DNA of 36,458 nt from Arenicellales bacterium (GTDB lineage: Bacteria; Pseudomonadota; Gammaproteobacteria; BMS3Bbin11), in contig JARFQI010000196.1 of the NCBI GenBank assembly GCA_029287855.1, positions 1-36,458 of the forward strand, in the 5' to 3' direction. A program made the position numbers and the translations under genes. This document shows, piece after piece, positions 8,652 through 15,890 of this stretch. The notes beneath the pieces are model-generated. The model saw nothing but the letters and a program-made list of their open reading frames with translations, was not told the DNA's origin and searched no databases. Position 1 is the stretch's first letter; each line of letters begins with the position of its first letter.

Positions 8652-9726
8652 TGGTGACTTCCTGTCTTTTTACCCTTGCTGTGACACCGCACAATAGTTC
8701 ATAGGCGATGGTCCCGGACATCTCTGCTACAGTATCTACTGCTATGCCCCTGCCCCACAGTTCTACCGGGCTGCCTGAATCGGCATTCTCAATTCCGCGC
8801 AGATCGACAGTAATCATATCCATCGAAACCCTGCCAATTAGTGTCGTCAGTTTCCCTGCTACCATCACCGGCGTACCTGATGGTGCGTGACGAGGATAAC
8901 CATCGCCATATCCGCAGGCGACGACGGCTATTCGCATGTCCTCGTGGCATTTCCAGGTGCCGCCATACCCAATGGATTCACCTTGCTTAACATGTTTAAC
9001 TGAAATGATTTCCGACTGCAGCGACATCACTGGTCTAAGGTCCAGTTCGTTAGCGGTTATATCTGCAAATGGCGAGGAACCGTAGAGCATAATTCCCGGC
9101 CTTACCCATTCAAAATGACAGTCCGGATGAGCAATAATTGCAGCAGAATTTGCCAGGCTGCGTGTGCATCCGGTATTTTCTGTAGCGCTCTCGAACCGCT
9201 GCAACTGTTCAGCTGTAGCAGGGCTTTCGCGTTCATCTGCCGATGCCAGGTGAGACATTACAGAGACCTGTTGAATGCATTTCATCTCTGACAACCTTGC
9301 CTGAATCTGCCTGAAATCCGCAGGTGCAAAGCCGAGCCGGTTCATGCCTGTGTCAATTTTCAGCCAGACGGTCAACTGTAGTTCATCCTTAATCTGCTGC
9401 AGGATATCCAGTTGCCAGCTTGAGTGAATTACAGGTTCAAGTTGATAGCTTGCAATAACAGGTATTTCATCTGCAGTGAAAAAACCCTCGAGCAGGCAGA
9501 CACGCTGAGAATAACCACCCTTCCTCAGGCTGATCGCATCTACCAGGTCCAGCAGGCCAAAGGCATCCGTATCACCAAGTGCCTGGCAGCAGGTCAGCAG
9601 GTTGTGGCCATAGGCATCGGCCTTGACGATGGACATGACATTAGATGCAGGTGCCAGCTGGCGTACCCTTGCAAGATTATGTTGCAATGCCTTTAAATCA
9701 ATGTTGGCGAGTACAGGGCGAGACAT
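8644..9726 (-). CDS. alr: Alanine racemase
   Basis: A 360-residue fold-type III PLP enzyme that makes D-alanine for peptidoglycan. The PLP lysine lies in VKADAYGHN (about residue 34), the substrate block KIDTGMNRLGF is present, and the catalytic tyrosine lies in GYGGTWK. The C-terminal beta domain contains RVSMDMITVDL. It sits between dnaB (17-base gap) and radA (8-base overlap), an order common in gammaproteobacteria. The ATG is preceded by only a weak ribosome binding site, consistent with coupling to dnaB translation. Whether it is the biosynthetic (Alr) or catabolic (DadX) type cannot be told from sequence; the context favours the biosynthetic one. Confidence 0.95.
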   Translation of the reverse strand: MSRPVLANIDLKALQHNLARVRQLAPASNVMSIVKADAYGHNLLTCCQALGDTDAFGLLDLVDAISLRKGGYSQRVCLLEGFFTADEIPVIASYQLEPVIHSSWQLDILQQIKDELQLTVWLKIDTGMNRLGFAPADFRQIQARLSEMKCIQQVSVMSHLASADERESPATAEQLQRFESATENTGCTRSLANSAAIIAHPDCHFEWVRPGIMLYGSSPFADITANELDLRPVMSLQSEIISVKHVKQGESIGYGGTWKCHEDMRIAVVACGYGDGYPRHAPSGTPVMVAGKLTTLIGRVSMDMITVDLRGIENADSGSPVELWGRGIAVDTVAEMSGTIAYELLCGVTARVKRQEVTNG

Positions 9727-9743
9727 GAATAGATAAGAGGATC

Positions 9744-11138
9744 TTAGTAGTATTCACCGGCGTCACCGTCATTAAACGGGTCAGCAAAACTTTCGAAACG
9801 TGTGAACTCACCAAGGAAAGTCAGCCTGACAGTGCCGGTAGGCCCGTTTCTCTGTTTGCTGATGATAATTTCTGCCACACCCTTGCTCTCGCTATCTTCC
9901 TTGTTATAAACCTCGTCACGATAAATAAACATAATCAGGTCGGCGTCCTGCTCAATTGACCCCGATTCACGCAGATCAGACATCACCGGGCGTTTATCAG
10001 TACGTTGCTCCAGGCTTCGATTAAGCTGTGACAGTGCTATCACCGGCACGTTAATTTCCTTCGCCAGTGTTTTCAGGTTCCTGGTAATCGTCGAAAGCTC
10101 TGTGGCGCGGTTTTCTGTGTTGCCTCCAAGTGACATCAGCTGCAGATAGTCGATGATAATCAGTCCGAGGCCATCTTCATGCTGACTTGCCAGTCGACGG
10201 CAGCGCGCGCGCAGTTCAGAGGGACTCAGGCCAGGTGTATCGTCAATGAAGATTCTTTTCTCACTCAGCAGGTTAATCGCAGAGGTCAGCCGCGACCAGT
10301 CATCTTCCTGCAAGGCACCCGTTCGTACGCGCTGTGCATTAATCCGTCCCAGTGAGGTGAGCATGCGTCGCACCAGCTGCTCTCCTGACATTTCCATACT
10401 GAAGATGGCAACTGCCTTGTCACTGCCGACAGCGACATTTTCCGCAATATTCATCGCCAGCGAGGTTTTTCCCATTGAAGGGCGACCGGCAACAATGATG
10501 AGATCGGAATCCTGCAGGCCGGTGGTGATTTTATCCAGATCTGAAAACCCGGTAGATAGCCCGGTGAGATCGGAATCGGATTTGAACAGTTCTTCAATGC
10601 GGTCCACCGTCTGTTTGAGCAAGGCATTAACCGCAACAAAGCCCGATCCGTGTTTTGCTCCCTCGTCAGAGATCGAAAATATCTCCTGCTCTGCCAGATC
10701 AAGGATCTCCTGCGGCGTACGACCTTCAGGGGTATAAATCGTATGATTGATGTGATTGACCGTATTTAGCAGGCGCCTCATGATGGAGTGTTCCTGCACA
10801 ATTTTTGCGTAGGCAGAAATATTGGCCGCACTCGGTGTATTGCGTGTCAGTTCATCAAGATAGGATAACCCCCCTGCCTTTTCCAGGTTGCCGGAGTTAT
10901 CCAGGTATTCCTGTGCAGTGACGACATCTGCCGGCATCGCATCCTCGACGAGCTTTTCAATCGCCTCGAAGATCAGCCGGTGATCTTTTCGATAAAAATC
11001 ATTCGGAACCAGGATATCTGCAATATCATCCCAGCGGCTGCTGTCGAGCATCAGGCCGCCCAGTACGGATTGTTCAGCTTCTATCGAGTGAGGTGGAGTT
11101 TTCAGGTCGACAATTTTATTTTGAGCAATATATGACAA
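9744..11138 (-). CDS. dnaB: Replicative DNA helicase DnaB
   Basis: A 464-residue hexameric helicase of the replication fork. The N-terminal domain starts with PPHSIEAEQSVLGGLML; the RecA-like domain has Walker A GRPSMGKTS (residues 218-226), Walker B LIIIDYLQLMS, the DnaB loop NRSLEQRTDKRP and the arginine-finger region IYRDEVYN. The start codon appears to be TTG at 11138: an in-frame TAA lies two codons upstream and there is no in-frame ATG before the conserved part. The ribosome binding site (AAAGATAA region) is weak. The N-terminus is shorter than in E. coli DnaB but the conserved domain is complete. No intein is present. Confidence 0.96.
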   Translation of the reverse strand: MSYIAQNKIVDLKTPPHSIEAEQSVLGGLMLDSSRWDDIADILVPNDFYRKDHRLIFEAIEKLVEDAMPADVVTAQEYLDNSGNLEKAGGLSYLDELTRNTPSAANISAYAKIVQEHSIMRRLLNTVNHINHTIYTPEGRTPQEILDLAEQEIFSISDEGAKHGSGFVAVNALLKQTVDRIEELFKSDSDLTGLSTGFSDLDKITTGLQDSDLIIVAGRPSMGKTSLAMNIAENVAVGSDKAVAIFSMEMSGEQLVRRMLTSLGRINAQRVRTGALQEDDWSRLTSAINLLSEKRIFIDDTPGLSPSELRARCRRLASQHEDGLGLIIIDYLQLMSLGGNTENRATELSTITRNLKTLAKEINVPVIALSQLNRSLEQRTDKRPVMSDLRESGSIEQDADLIMFIYRDEVYNKEDSESKGVAEIIISKQRNGPTGTVRLTFLGEFTRFESFADPFNDGDAGEYY

Positions 11139-11184
11139 TGTTTATCTTTATTTATCAATAATTAATGTTGCTTATTTAATGTAA

Positions 11185-11214
11185 TTTATATTTTAATTAT
11201 GCGTTTTCATACAA
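11185..11214 (-). promoter_or_regulatory. Possible dnaB promoter in AT-rich gap
   Basis: On the minus strand TTGTAT (11209-11214), an 18-base spacer and TATAAA (11185-11190), giving a leader of about 40 bases before the TTG start of dnaB. The gap 11139-11280 is strongly AT-rich and offers other weak matches, so the exact element is uncertain; the terminator on its upstream side means dnaB needs its own promoter here. Confidence 0.35.
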
Positions 11215-11280
11215 GGTCTAATATGCATTGTATTAATGCTTCAGGCAAGAAAATTAGACAAGAAACTGGAAATTCAAAGT

Positions 11281-11315
11281 AAAAAAAAGGGCCCGTGGCA
11301 GAATACCACGAACCC
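11281..11315 (-). terminator. Intrinsic terminator of the rpsF-rpsR-rplI operon (apparently bidirectional)
   Basis: Read on the minus strand: GGG, a mismatch, CGTGG, loop TATTCTG, CCACG, a mismatch, CCC, then eight T. It lies about 35 bases after the rplI stop. The opposite strand also ends the same hairpin in a T-rich run (TCTATTTTTT), so the hairpin could stop transcription from either side. Confidence 0.8.
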
Positions 11316-11350
11316 TCTATTTTTTCTGTCTGCTATCCGCTGTTAATTGG

Positions 11351-11797
11351 CTATTCAGCAATCACAGAAATTTTCAGAGTAATGCTGACTTCAGGGTGCA
11401 GTGATATATCAATATCATGCTCGCCTATGACCTTGATGGCGCCTTCAGGCAGATTTACTTCAACTTTATCCAGCTCCTTTCCAACAGCAGCAGCAGCTTC
11501 AATAATATCGGTAGCCGCAACAGAGCCAAAAAGTTTCCCTTCTTCACTGGCGCGGCGCGCGATCTCAAGAACGACACCTTCAAATTCTGCTGCTCGTGCC
11601 TGTGCTTTATTCAATGCATCAGCAGCGGCGGCTTCAAGTTCAGAGCGGCGCCCTTCAAAAGCTTCCTGGTTTTCTTTAGTCGCTCTGACGGCTTTGCCCT
11701 GTGGAATAAGATAGTTACGACCATAACCGGGTTTTACTGTGACCTGATCTCCCAGATCACCAAGGTTACGGATTCTTTCAAGCAGTATGATTTCCAT
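11351..11797 (-). CDS. rplI: 50S ribosomal protein L9
   Basis: A 148-residue large-subunit protein that binds 23S rRNA near the base of the L1 stalk. The N-terminal domain MEIILLERIRNLGDLGDQVTVKPGYGRNYLIPQGKA is canonical, followed by the long connecting helix and the C-terminal domain with GKLFGSVAATDI. The last gene of the rpsF-rpsR-rplI operon, 23 bases after rpsR, with a terminator just downstream. Confidence 0.98.
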   Translation of the reverse strand: MEIILLERIRNLGDLGDQVTVKPGYGRNYLIPQGKAVRATKENQEAFEGRRSELEAAAADALNKAQARAAEFEGVVLEIARRASEEGKLFGSVAATDIIEAAAAVGKELDKVEVNLPEGAIKVIGEHDIDISLHPEVSITLKISVIAE

Positions 11798-11820
11798 CTG
11801 ATTAAATCCTTTACAGTTGA

Positions 11821-12051
11821 TTAACGGTTATGGTTATCAGTGAATGGCAACAAGGCAAGGTAGCGTGCTACTTTGACTGCATTGGCCAGCTGACGCTGAT
11901 ATTTAGGCTTGGTGCCTGTATTTCGGCTGGGAATAATCTTGCCTGTTTCAGTAATATAGGCCTTCAGTGTTTCCAGATCTTTGTAGTCGATCTCGGTAAT
12001 TCCTTCGGCGGTGAAACGGCAGTATTTTCTACGACGGTAAAAACGTGACAT
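11821..12051 (-). CDS. rpsR: 30S ribosomal protein S18
   Basis: A 76-residue small-subunit protein that binds 16S rRNA as a heterodimer with S6. The conserved core [47 protein letters not shown] is present (quoted in part: [14 protein letters not shown]). The N-terminus [14 protein letters not shown] contains a single cysteine, so this is not the four-cysteine zinc-binding form. It starts 2 bases after the rpsF stop; priB, which separates the two genes in enterics, is absent. Confidence 0.98.
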   Translation of the reverse strand: MSRFYRRRKYCRFTAEGITEIDYKDLETLKAYITETGKIIPSRNTGTKPKYQRQLANAVKVARYLALLPFTDNHNR

Positions 12052-12053
12052 GA

Positions 12054-12587
12054 TTATTCAGCCTCCTTCTTTTCTTCAACTTCTTCGATAGCCGATTCAA
12101 GTTCTTCAGCTACGGCTGCTACTTCTTCGATAACCTCTTCAATAACTTCTTCCGCAGCTGTTTCTGCTGCTGCAGTAGTTGTTTCAGCAGTAGATTCCTC
12201 GGAATCTTTAGTCTCGGTAACAGTCTCTTCAGAACGCGTTTCTCTGCGTGGTGCAGCGTCATCCCTGATTTTCTCGTTCATCAGGTGGGATGTTTCAGTC
12301 ACTGCCTGGTCTTTTTTCAGCACCAGTGAGCGGATAATTGCATCGTTGAAGCGGAAAATATTTTCGATTTCACGTAAGGTCTCAAGGCTGCACTCAATAT
12401 TCATCAGTACATAATGCGCCTTGTGGATCTTTTTAATCGGGTACGCCAGCTGACGGCGGCCCCAGTCTTCAATTCGGTGTATGGTACCCGAAGCATCATT
12501 GATTACCGTTTTGTAACGGTCAACCATGGCTGGTACCTGTTCGCTCTGGTCAGGATGGACCAGAAACACGATTTCGTAGTGTCTCAT
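12054..12587 (-). CDS. rpsF: 30S ribosomal protein S6 with long acidic C-terminal extension
   Basis: A 177-residue protein; the first 95 or so residues are a normal S6 ([54 protein letters not shown]). After [10 protein letters not shown] comes a tail of about 60 residues made almost only of Glu, Ala, Thr, Val and Ser, ending in [10 protein letters not shown], predicted to be helical and strongly acidic. E. coli S6 has a shorter acidic tail to which RimK adds glutamates; here a longer acidic tail is genome-encoded. I chose the ATG at 12587, which has GGAG 5 bases upstream and matches the S6 family start; an earlier in-frame codon (12635) would put the leader hairpin inside the gene. Confidence 0.97.
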   Translation of the reverse strand: MRHYEIVFLVHPDQSEQVPAMVDRYKTVINDASGTIHRIEDWGRRQLAYPIKKIHKAHYVLMNIECSLETLREIENIFRFNDAIIRSLVLKKDQAVTETSHLMNEKIRDDAAPRRETRSEETVTETKDSEESTAETTTAAAETAAEEVIEEVIEEVAAVAEELESAIEEVEEKKEAE

Positions 12588-12592
12588 TTGCT

Positions 12593-12639
12593 CTCCTTTC
12601 GGATATTGCTTCCCTTTACGATGCAGGTGAAGCAAGGAG
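12593..12639 (-). promoter_or_regulatory. rpsF leader hairpin with bulged CCG, candidate S6:S18 autoregulatory site
   Basis: In the rpsF mRNA, CUCCUUGCUUC (12639-12629) pairs with GAAGC and AAGGAG (within 12612-12593), leaving a bulge AAUAUCCGA that contains CCG. The second arm includes the GGAG Shine-Dalgarno, so folding would hide the ribosome binding site. A stem with a bulged CCG ahead of rpsF is the published recognition element of the S6:S18 complex in bacteria; the match was made by eye. Confidence 0.7.
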
Positions 12640-12679
12640 TTAGTAGGAATGTAAATCAGCTAATCGCTGAAGGCGGCGG

Positions 12680-12708
12680 ATTATATTACTTTTTTACTGC
12701 TGCAACAA
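12680..12708 (-). promoter_or_regulatory. Strong sigma-70 promoter of the rpsF operon
   Basis: On the minus strand TTGTTG (12703-12708), exactly 17 bases, then a perfect TATAAT (12680-12685), followed by a GC-rich discriminator (CCGCCGCC) as in stringently controlled ribosomal promoters. The expected leader is about 85 bases and contains the CCG-bulge hairpin. Confidence 0.75.
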
Positions 12709-12746
12709 TGTAAATGAAGAAAAAGACTGAATGATGAGCATTATGC

Positions 12747-13523
12747 TTAATAGCCACTCTCGGTCTGTTGCAGATTCAAGTCGAAATCTGCTACGCGCAC
12801 AACTTCAGTTTCAATGCTGCCGTCATCATTTAGCGATAAGCGCCGGTAACCCGGCATGCGGCTGTCCAGTGAGAACTGGCTGGTCTGCGGCGTGAACTGG
12901 AAGCAGGTTGAAGGTGTGCTGATAAATGAAACACCACCTATATCTTGCTGATTTGACTGGTGTATGTGGCCATTTATAACGGCTCGAATAGCGGGCTTAC
13001 TGGAAATCAGCGAGAGAAATTCTGCAGAATTATTCAGGATCATTGTATCCAGCCAGGAGCAGCCGCACGGTATTGGCTGGTGATGCAGCACCAGCATATA
13101 GTGCAATCCATTGTCGTCGACATTCTTCTCAATATATTCCAGTTCAGTCTCTGCAAGGTGGCCACCGTCATTCCCCGGGATCACGGAATCCAGTAACAGT
13201 ATTCTCCACCTGCCGGCTTCTATGACTGATCGGCTGTTTAACGGGAAATCGGGGGCTAGCTGATGGAAATTGGCGGAATTGTCGTGATTGCCGGGGATCC
13301 AGTAAACCGGAACACCCGGAACCCGTAGCATTTCATCAAAGCGTTGATAGCTCTTCAGGCTGCCATCCTGGCTTATATCACCAGTGGCAATGATGCCAGC
13401 AACCCCCTCCTCTTCAGCAATAAGTTCGACAACAGCTTGCAAAGTAGCTGCAGTATCGACACCAAGCAGACGTTTCCCCGCATCACCAAATAAATGCGTA
13501 TCACTGATCTGGATAAATTTCAT
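12747..13523 (-). CDS. cpdA: 3',5'-cyclic-AMP phosphodiesterase CpdA (class III)
   Basis: A 258-residue binuclear metallophosphoesterase. All five metal-binding blocks are visible: ISDTHLF, ATGDISQDG, IPGNHDN, LHHQPIPCG and INGHIHQ. The spacing of the blocks and the sequence ISDTHLFGDAGKRLLGVDT match CpdA, which hydrolyses cAMP to AMP in the cytosol. I chose the ATG at 13523, which starts the first beta strand (MKFIQISDTH); a TTG 36 bases upstream is possible, and neither has a clear Shine-Dalgarno. It lies 48 bases behind the SRPBCC gene on the same strand. Another class III phosphodiesterase specificity cannot be excluded. Confidence 0.88.
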   Translation of the reverse strand: MKFIQISDTHLFGDAGKRLLGVDTAATLQAVVELIAEEEGVAGIIATGDISQDGSLKSYQRFDEMLRVPGVPVYWIPGNHDNSANFHQLAPDFPLNSRSVIEAGRWRILLLDSVIPGNDGGHLAETELEYIEKNVDDNGLHYMLVLHHQPIPCGCSWLDTMILNNSAEFLSLISSKPAIRAVINGHIHQSNQQDIGGVSFISTPSTCFQFTPQTSQFSLDSRMPGYRRLSLNDDGSIETEVVRVADFDLNLQQTESGY

Positions 13524-13571
13524 GATTTGATGGAAAGATATGCTATGACTGTGCGTCAACTTGGTATTGCT

Positions 13572-14096
13572 TCACTTACGATCTTCCTGCTCAACCAGTG
13601 TTTTCAAGTTTTTCAGATTCTGGCTCAGCGAATAGCCCAGTGCAATTTTCTTGATAATTGCCAGGTATGGAGCCAGTACGGGTGGCTTGGTGACCTTACC
13701 TTTAACCGTCCAGTCCACTTTAACACTGCCACCCTGGTCAACAAAGGTGACAAGAGACAGAGCCTTATCTCCCGCATCTGAATAAAACGTGTATTCAAAG
13801 CCCTCAATTGCCGATGTGTAGGTGATGACAAACCAGCCAGACCCCGAAATTCCAGACAGGTATTTGCCTGATCCGACACCAGACTCCATTTGAGCCAGCT
13901 GGTCCCCTGAGGGTGGTACAGCTTCATCCCAGACAGTCCAGCGATCCCAGTTGTCCATATCTTCCACATGGCCCTGAACCGCTGCAATTGGTGCAGAAAT
14001 GACGAGAGTCCGGTTGACGCTATATTCCTGTGGCAGAAATATACCAGCGATGGCGAGAATTACGGCTACTACAATCAGGATTTTTATCGTTTTCAT
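13572..14096 (-). CDS. Membrane-anchored SRPBCC (polyketide cyclase/START-like) family protein
   Basis: A 174-residue protein. Residues 2-22 (KTIKILIVVAVILAIAGIFLP) form one hydrophobic segment, either an uncleaved anchor or a signal. The rest begins with YSVNRTLVISAPIAAVQGHVEDMDNWDRWTVWDE, the typical opening of SRPBCC proteins (xRxxxIxAPxxxVxxxxxDxxxWxxW), and continues to a long C-terminal helix (KIALGYSLSQNLKNLKTLVEQ). The fold usually holds a hydrophobic ligand; the ligand here is unknown. I chose the ATG at 14096, 13 bases after the trmJ stop, because the longer frame start at 14132 lies inside trmJ. It may share a transcript with trmJ and cpdA, but no functional link is evident. Confidence 0.75.
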   Translation of the reverse strand: MKTIKILIVVAVILAIAGIFLPQEYSVNRTLVISAPIAAVQGHVEDMDNWDRWTVWDEAVPPSGDQLAQMESGVGSGKYLSGISGSGWFVITYTSAIEGFEYTFYSDAGDKALSLVTFVDQGGSVKVDWTVKGKVTKPPVLAPYLAIIKKIALGYSLSQNLKNLKTLVEQEDRK

Positions 14097-14109
14097 CTTA
14101 TCAGTCTCA

Positions 14110-14994
14110 CTAGGCTTCCATTTGCTTCTCATTGCGATCAGATTCGTTTGTATCCGATTGCTGATTATCAGACTGTTGCAGTTGTTTTTTCAAGTCGTTA
14201 TTGATGGTCGATAGTCGCTGCAGTTCAGTCAGGATTCCGCGAAAGATACTGACTTCTTCCTCAGTGACCTGGCTTTTATGGAAAAACCGCATCAGCTTAC
14301 GCATCAGGGTACGGGTTCGGTGTGCAGGCATAAAGTCCACCTGTACCAGTGTTGTTTCAAGGTGATCGAACAGGCGCTTCAGGTTGATGCTGCTGGCAGG
14401 TCTGTCCTCCATATCCAGTTCAGTGGAGTGCGAGGCTAAACTCGAAGAAGGCCGCTGCGATGCCTGCCCGGCAAGAAAAGTTTTGCGGACTTCATAACTA
14501 AACACCTGCACAGCAGCCGCTATATTGAGGGAAGAGAACTCTGGATTGGCGGGCAACTGGACCATAAAGTTGCAGAGATCAAGCTCTTCATTGTTGAGCC
14601 CTCTGTCTTCACGTCCAAATACCAGGGCAACCGGCGCCTGCATGCCGCTGTTGATTAGCTTTTGCGCTGCCTCCGGCGCCGTGGTTGTCGGCCAGGAGAT
14701 GCTGCGGCTTCTGGCACTGGCAGCAATCACCAGGCGGCAGTCAGAGAGTGCTTCAGACAGTGAATCACAAACAACGGCGTTATTCAGCACATCAATAGCA
14801 CCGGAAGATCGTGCCATGGCGTGACTATCAGGATATTGTTTAGGCCGCACCAGGTAGAGCGATTGCAGACACATGTTCTTCATTGCCCTTGCCACGGCAC
14901 CGATATTACCCGGGTGACTGGTTTCCACCAAAACTATGCGAATATTCGCCCACGGAAAGTTAGAATAAATGTTAAAATTTTCTGTTCCACTCAT
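14110..14994 (-). CDS. trmJ: tRNA (cytidine/uridine-2'-O-)-methyltransferase TrmJ
   Basis: A 294-residue SPOUT-class methyltransferase that 2'-O-methylates position 32 of tRNA anticodon loops. Motif 1 is IRIVLVETSHPGNIGAVARAMKNM (quoted core ETSHPGNIGAVARAM), motif 2 is ALVFGREDRGLNNEEL, and motif 3 is PANPEFSSLNIAAAVQVFSYE (core FSSLNIAAAVQ). A C-terminal helical extension (from about residue 210, LFDHLETTL...) is usual for TrmJ, and the last 35 residues are rich in Gln, Asn, Asp and Ser and look disordered. Divergent from suhB across 81 bases, the arrangement seen in many gammaproteobacteria. Confidence 0.93.
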   Translation of the reverse strand: MSGTENFNIYSNFPWANIRIVLVETSHPGNIGAVARAMKNMCLQSLYLVRPKQYPDSHAMARSSGAIDVLNNAVVCDSLSEALSDCRLVIAASARSRSISWPTTTAPEAAQKLINSGMQAPVALVFGREDRGLNNEELDLCNFMVQLPANPEFSSLNIAAAVQVFSYEVRKTFLAGQASQRPSSSLASHSTELDMEDRPASSINLKRLFDHLETTLVQVDFMPAHRTRTLMRKLMRFFHKSQVTEEEVSIFRGILTELQRLSTINNDLKKQLQQSDNQQSDTNESDRNEKQMEA

Positions 14995-15075
14995 AATGTC
15001 CAGACTGTACCAAATTGATGTCTGCTACGCCCTTATAAATAACAGTTATTTAATATTACCCGAGCCAAATATTTT

Positions 15076-15867
15076 ATGAACCCATTTCTTAATACAGCCG
15101 TCAAGGCTGCCCGGCTGGCTGGCCGCGTCATTACTATTAATGCAGAAAAACTGGACCGTTTGACTATTCAAGCTAAAGGGCATGCTGATTTTGTCTCTGA
15201 AGTAGATCACCAGGCCGAGCAGGAGATCATGTATGCCATCAGGGAATCCTACCCTGACCATGCAATATATGCCGAGGAAAGCGGGCGAACAGCCGGCAAT
15301 GATTTTGAATGGATTATCGATCCTCTGGACGGCACAACAAACTTCCTTCATGGCATCCCGCAATATGCCGTATCGATTGCCCTGCGCGAGAATGGTGTGC
15401 TCAAAGTTGCCGTTGTCTATGATCCTATAAAAGACGAGTTATTTACCGCGGTAAAAGGTGAAGGTGCCCTGCTGAATGACCGCCGTATTCGGGTCAGCAA
15501 GACTGAGAACATGGCATATTCACTGCTGGCGACCGGTTTTCCGTACAAGGACATGAATAATCTTGATTTATGGACTGACTGCTTTCGTGCTGTACTTCCC
15601 GAAACCAGTGGCGTCAGGCGTGCAGGTTCTGCCGCTCTTGACCTCGCATGGGTCGCTGCCGGACGCTATGACGGTTTCTGGGAGTTTGGACTCAATGCCT
15701 GGGACATCGCCGCCGGTGTGCTGCTGATACAGGAAGCAGGAGGAATGGTTTCCGAGGTGGATGGTGGACGAGATTACATGATATCGGGCGATATCATGGC
15801 GGGAAATTCTGCTATCTACAGGAAAATGCTGAGAAAATTCTCACCGATTGTGCAAAAGTATAAATAA
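15076..15867 (+). CDS. suhB: Inositol-1-monophosphatase SuhB
   Basis: A 263-residue Mg-dependent phosphatase of the inositol monophosphatase superfamily; in gammaproteobacteria SuhB also takes part in the rRNA antitermination complex with NusA and NusB. Metal ligands are visible in EESGR (Glu67/68), [12 protein letters not shown] (Asp82, Asp85) and [16 protein letters not shown]. Divergent from trmJ and 23 bases upstream of mutS on the same strand, so the two are probably co-transcribed. nusB is also present in this window, far away on the other strand. Confidence 0.95.
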   Translation: MNPFLNTAVKAARLAGRVITINAEKLDRLTIQAKGHADFVSEVDHQAEQEIMYAIRESYPDHAIYAEESGRTAGNDFEWIIDPLDGTTNFLHGIPQYAVSIALRENGVLKVAVVYDPIKDELFTAVKGEGALLNDRRIRVSKTENMAYSLLATGFPYKDMNNLDLWTDCFRAVLPETSGVRRAGSAALDLAWVAAGRYDGFWEFGLNAWDIAAGVLLIQEAGGMVSEVDGGRDYMISGDIMAGNSAIYRKMLRKFSPIVQKYK

Positions 15868-15890
15868 ATTACACTTTTTCCAGAGACTGC

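Noticed and set aside
10246-10737. 163-codon open frame antisense to dnaB
   Set aside because: It lies wholly within dnaB, its product is rich in Ser and Arg without recognisable domains, and it has no ribosome binding site; a shadow frame.
12052-12053. priB between rpsF and rpsR
   Set aside because: The two genes are only 2 bases apart, so priB is absent here.
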